Below the pieces are notes generated by a model. The model was not told the origin of the DNA. It did not search any database and was given only the letters and a program-made list of their open reading frames with translations. This document shows positions 60,691-64,000 of a DNA stretch of 64,000 nucleotides, piece after piece (the first letter of the stretch is position 1; every line of letters starts with the position of its first letter). Source of the stretch: Brachionus manjavacas. Lineage: Eukaryota > Rotifera > Eurotatoria > Ploima > Brachionidae. Where the stretch lies: positions 186,001 to 250,000 of the forward strand of contig JAHQIY010000013.1 in assembly GCA_019054805.1 (NCBI GenBank). The letters are read 5' to 3'. The position numbers and the translations under genes are program-made.

Positions 60691-62777
60691 TAGAATTAGG
60701 AAAATCAACATGTAAAATAAATTTAAAAATGAAGAAATTTTATGAATATAATGAATAAATAGTTTGTCAAGTTCTTTTAGAGCGTCAAAAAAAAAAATTT
60801 TCAAATATTTTTTATCTACAAAATATTTCAAATATTTAAAAAAAATAATCAACAAAAATTGAAAAATAAGTTTTGTACTTTTACTTTTAATTTTTCCTCT
60901 TCAATGAACACTAAACCTGCTTTAAAACTGTTTCCTGTAAGTGCTTGGAATAATTAACTTGCCAAAAACTTAATAAAATTAAAATTTTCTACCTGCTTTC
61001 GTTTTTTTTAATATCACTAACTTGACTAAAGTCAAATTGTTTTCTTTTTAGTTAGTATAAAATAAGTAATTGAAAAATTACACATTTGACAAAAAGTTTA
61101 GCTCCCACATTTACCCCAAAATCTTCGCTTGGTCGTGATCTTGCTTCATTTGGTGGATTCACTTCTTTATCAGCTCACTTTGAATTTATTTTTATGTATA
61201 ATTCCTGGTGGTAAAATTGAGACTTTTCATTTTTCTTCTAATTTTTTTTCTAATTTTTTCTCTAACTGTTTAACGTCTTTATAAATGTTGAGAAGCATTA
61301 CCAAGAGTAAAGTGTCACTCATAACCGGCAATCTGTTTAGACACCATCAGTTTAGTCACTATTTGCATGACAACTATTCCCTTTTTTCTTTTATTATATC
61401 TTCTATCATAGGAGTGTTAGTTGAGCTCAATAGCATTCGATTGTCTGACATATTCAGATTTTGGCAAGCTTTGATTAATTTTCAAAAATTAGTAAAAATA
61501 TTTTTTAATTGTATCCTAAATTTTGTCAACTATATTTTCTAAAATTCATTTTATTTTTTAAAGATAGTGTCAGTGTGGTTTAAAATTTTAAAAAATTCAA
61601 AAAAAAATTGTCAACTCATGTAGCAAATCAAACTCAGCTGAACTAGTGATATTTTTTATTCCGTTATTTAAGTAAATTTTTTTAGACCGTTAAGTTATTA
61701 CATTTTTGTGAACATTCTAAGAGCTATATATATAGAGTGATTCATAGTTAAATTCTCCGATTTTTTATCTCAACAAAACAAATGAGAATCATCTTTTGCT
61801 TTTTATTTCAAAAAATTTGAGCTATTAATCACTTTGGTAGCTAATAAATTGACCATTCTGCAGTTACATGAAAACTGTGTCCTTGGCCAACACTTCTAAG
61901 TTTCCTGTGTGTATTAATTTTCGAGCTTTTAGCATTTAATATCTGTAAAAACCAAAGTCAAGAAAACTTCAAAATCTATTCAGTGGTATCTTTAGTTTTC
62001 CGCAATTCAAAAAAATTCATTCCAAAAAAGCTATTTGAAAAAAAGGGTTTTTGTCACTTTTTCGAAGGTGCATAATTTCTTGTCTTTTCATTAAAATCGA
62101 TTCCTGTAAAAAGTATCATGTAGAACTTTTTGAGGTATTAATCACTTTGGTAGCTAACATAGCTATTTTTTTTTTATATAAATATAGGGGCAAAAATTAA
62201 ATAAAAAACTCATTAATAGTTTGGATATCTTTATTAACTCTCCAAACATTCAAAAACTTTTTTTTGATATTCTTCAAATCTAATTTGACTCTTAAGATTA
62301 GATTTCAAACTGATTCTGAAAAATTAATTTGCTTATACAAAATTTGAATTATCCAAATTTATTTTGTGCAAAAAAGTCTGTAACTCTGCAACCAATTTTT
62401 TTCAATATTATATGTTTTACAAAATTATAATTAATAAAATTGCAGACGGAAATTTTGATCAGCTGATATATGTTTCAGAACCAGCTTGTAACCTTAATAA
62501 TAAAAAAATTTTCAATTTAAAGATTTTGTTTTTGATTTTTGTTCCATAATTCACAAAAAAGTAGTTTTATTCAAAGTTTTTTTTGTCAGTCGTGTTCTTA
62601 TTATCTTTCAGGCATTTTGTACAATTGTATTCTTTTTTTTGTTTTGAGATAAATTTCCTTCACATTATCAAAATAAAAAATAATGTAATATAAGGTTAAT
62701 TAAAAAAAAAAATATATAGACATGAAAGAAAATTAAAAATAAGTTTATCTAAATAAATAGCAAAAGACAAGAAATTT
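60691..62777. other. AT-rich region with short direct repeats
   Basis: No gene recognised. A 22 bp word (starting TATTAATCACTTTGG) occurs at 61823-61844 and again at 62136-62157, about 310 bp apart, in partly similar surroundings, suggesting one more degenerate element. Open frames at 61285-61542 and 62364-62549 show no family resemblance. Confidence 0.5.
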
Positions 62778-64000
62778 TTAAATATTTGCAAATTCAACAT
62801 GCTCTATTCCTTTTGCAATTTTAAACTGCTGTATCAAATCGCCCCTCAATCGCCTCGCCTTTAGATTGGTCAAACTCAGCTTTTTGCAACGTTCAACATA
62901 GTTTAGGTCTCGAAGACGACCAGGAACCTTTGTCGCCCTTCGTATTACGCGTTCACGACACGTTGATATCCCCGTGTTGGTATAGATTCCACACTGAAAT
63001 TGCGAATTCGACATGTGGTCTTACATACGTAGAGATTAGCTTCTTCCACATCGATTGGTTTCTTGTTCTAAAGGACTTCTTTAGAATACCAAGCACCTGA
63101 CTTGCTTTGCTAGCTGAAATAGTAGCTTGTTCACGCCATTTTATGTTTGAGGTAAGAATGATACCAAGGTCACGTTCTCTCGTTGTTACCTCGATAAGAT
63201 AAGAAGGGCCGTTAATTTCATTTAAGCTGTCGGTGAAATTACTATTGCGTTTACCACAGTGCATGATTCGAAATTTACTGAAGTAAAGATTCATCGACCA
63301 ATCAATACACCATTTTTGCCCGGCCTCTAGATCGCGTTGAAGCCTTAAACAGTCAACAACATCACGAGCTGTTGTCAAGATCTTGCAGTCGTCGGCAAAA
63401 AGTTTGCAAGTATTCAGAATAGTATCTGGTAAGTCGTTGATGAATATAATAAATAGGGCAGGTCCGAGAACGCTGCCTTGAGGAACTCCAGAGCGCACGT
63501 TACACCACTGTGATACCGATTTGGCAAGTACTTCTCTTTGTCTACAATCAGATAGAAAGGCTTTTAACCAACATAGTGCTTTTCCACGCACTCTATACGC
63601 TTCTAGTTTATATAGTAATCCTTGATGCGACACCTTATCAAACGCTTTCTCAAAGTCTGGAAAGGCTATTTCAACAGGGACCTTTCTACTCAAGTTGAGT
63701 GTAATGAAGTCGATGGTCTCAAGTAAATTGGTCTTACAAGATTTTCTCGGGACAAATCCGTGTTGCTGTTTGCTAATAAGTCCATTCGTTTGCAAATGAG
63801 ACATGAGATTATTACGTACAATTGATTCCAACGTCTTGGAGACAATTGACGTGAGTGAAATTGGTCGATAATAGGCCGGATCTAATCGAATGCCTTTTTT
63901 GTAGAGGAGGCTTACATTCGCCTCTCGCCAAGAACTTGGAAGCTCACCATTATTTGGCGACAAATTGAACAGAATGGTCAAAGGGGCTGTGAACGCATCT
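62778..64000 (-). mobile_element. LINE reverse transcriptase, C-terminal two thirds, running off the right edge
   Basis: A Jockey/CR1-type non-LTR reverse transcriptase on the minus strand. From the right edge: SWREANVSLLYKKG, YYRPISLTSIVSKTLE, QHGFVPRKSC, the first catalytic Asp in PDFEKAFDKVSHQGLLYKLE, SGVPQGSVLGPALFIIFIND, and FADD. Then the thumb and C-terminal module (WCIDWSMNL, RERDLGIILTSNIKW, YVRPHVEFAISVWN). One single-base frameshift near 62955-62975, between GDINVS and ERVIRRATK, separates the last 70 or so codons (ERVIRRATKVPGRL to the stop at 62778). Otherwise the frame is open for over 340 codons, so the copy is fairly young. The N-terminal endonuclease would lie beyond 64000. 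Base composition is far less AT-rich than the host DNA around it. Confidence 0.93.

Overview
The window is eukaryotic and animal. Most genes are split by very short introns (about 45-60 bp, GT-AG, with T-rich tracts before the acceptor), the non-coding DNA is extremely AT-rich, and the gene content is metazoan (BIRC6, TONSL, a Pax gene of Pox-neuro type, a zeta/iota-type diacylglycerol kinase). Short introns, strong AT bias and a Pox-neuro-like gene suggest a small-bodied protostome, for example a monogonont rotifer. That assignment is inference from style and family content, not from a marker gene.

Layout. 1-10872 (-): the N-terminal two fifths or so of the giant E2/E3 ubiquitin ligase BIRC6, running off the left edge, with two large introns full of repeats. 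13375-21720: a tight cluster of CFIm25 (NUDT21, -), exosome subunit Rrp46 (EXOSC5, -) and the replication-fork histone reader TONSL (+); the last two are divergent over 173 bp. 22982-24661: two terminal-inverted-repeat transposons lying end to end. 24907-28629 (-): the replication nuclease-helicase DNA2, with a tRNA-Leu(UAG) just upstream. 30580-37598 (+): a diacylglycerol kinase of the zeta/iota class in about 15 small exons. 39537-41294 (-): mitochondrial GatB, intronless. 42552-47422 (-): a cytosolic aconitase/iron regulatory protein. 48436-48951 (+): TFIIA gamma subunit in four small exons. 49978-50687 (+): a small unrecognised three-exon gene. 56576-58034 (+): the Pax gene. 62778-64000 (-): the 3' part of a LINE reverse transcriptase. 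The rest is AT-rich DNA with decayed LINE tails, fold-back elements and a GC-rich repeat island.

Functionally the genes are mostly housekeeping: ubiquitin ligation, mRNA 3'-end formation, RNA decay, replication (DNA2, TONSL), lipid signalling, mitochondrial translation, iron homeostasis and basal transcription. They are unrelated neighbours rather than a pathway.

Two genes depart clearly from their families. The iron regulatory protein keeps all the aconitase residues inspected, like IRP1, yet carries a separate in-frame 112-codon exon exactly where vertebrate IRP2 has its specific insert, with a matching Cys-Pro-Phe-His motif at the same distance from the following conserved block. The Pox-neuro-like Pax protein keeps the N-terminal (PAI) half of the paired domain and an octapeptide-like repressor motif but has no C-terminal (RED) half and no homeodomain.
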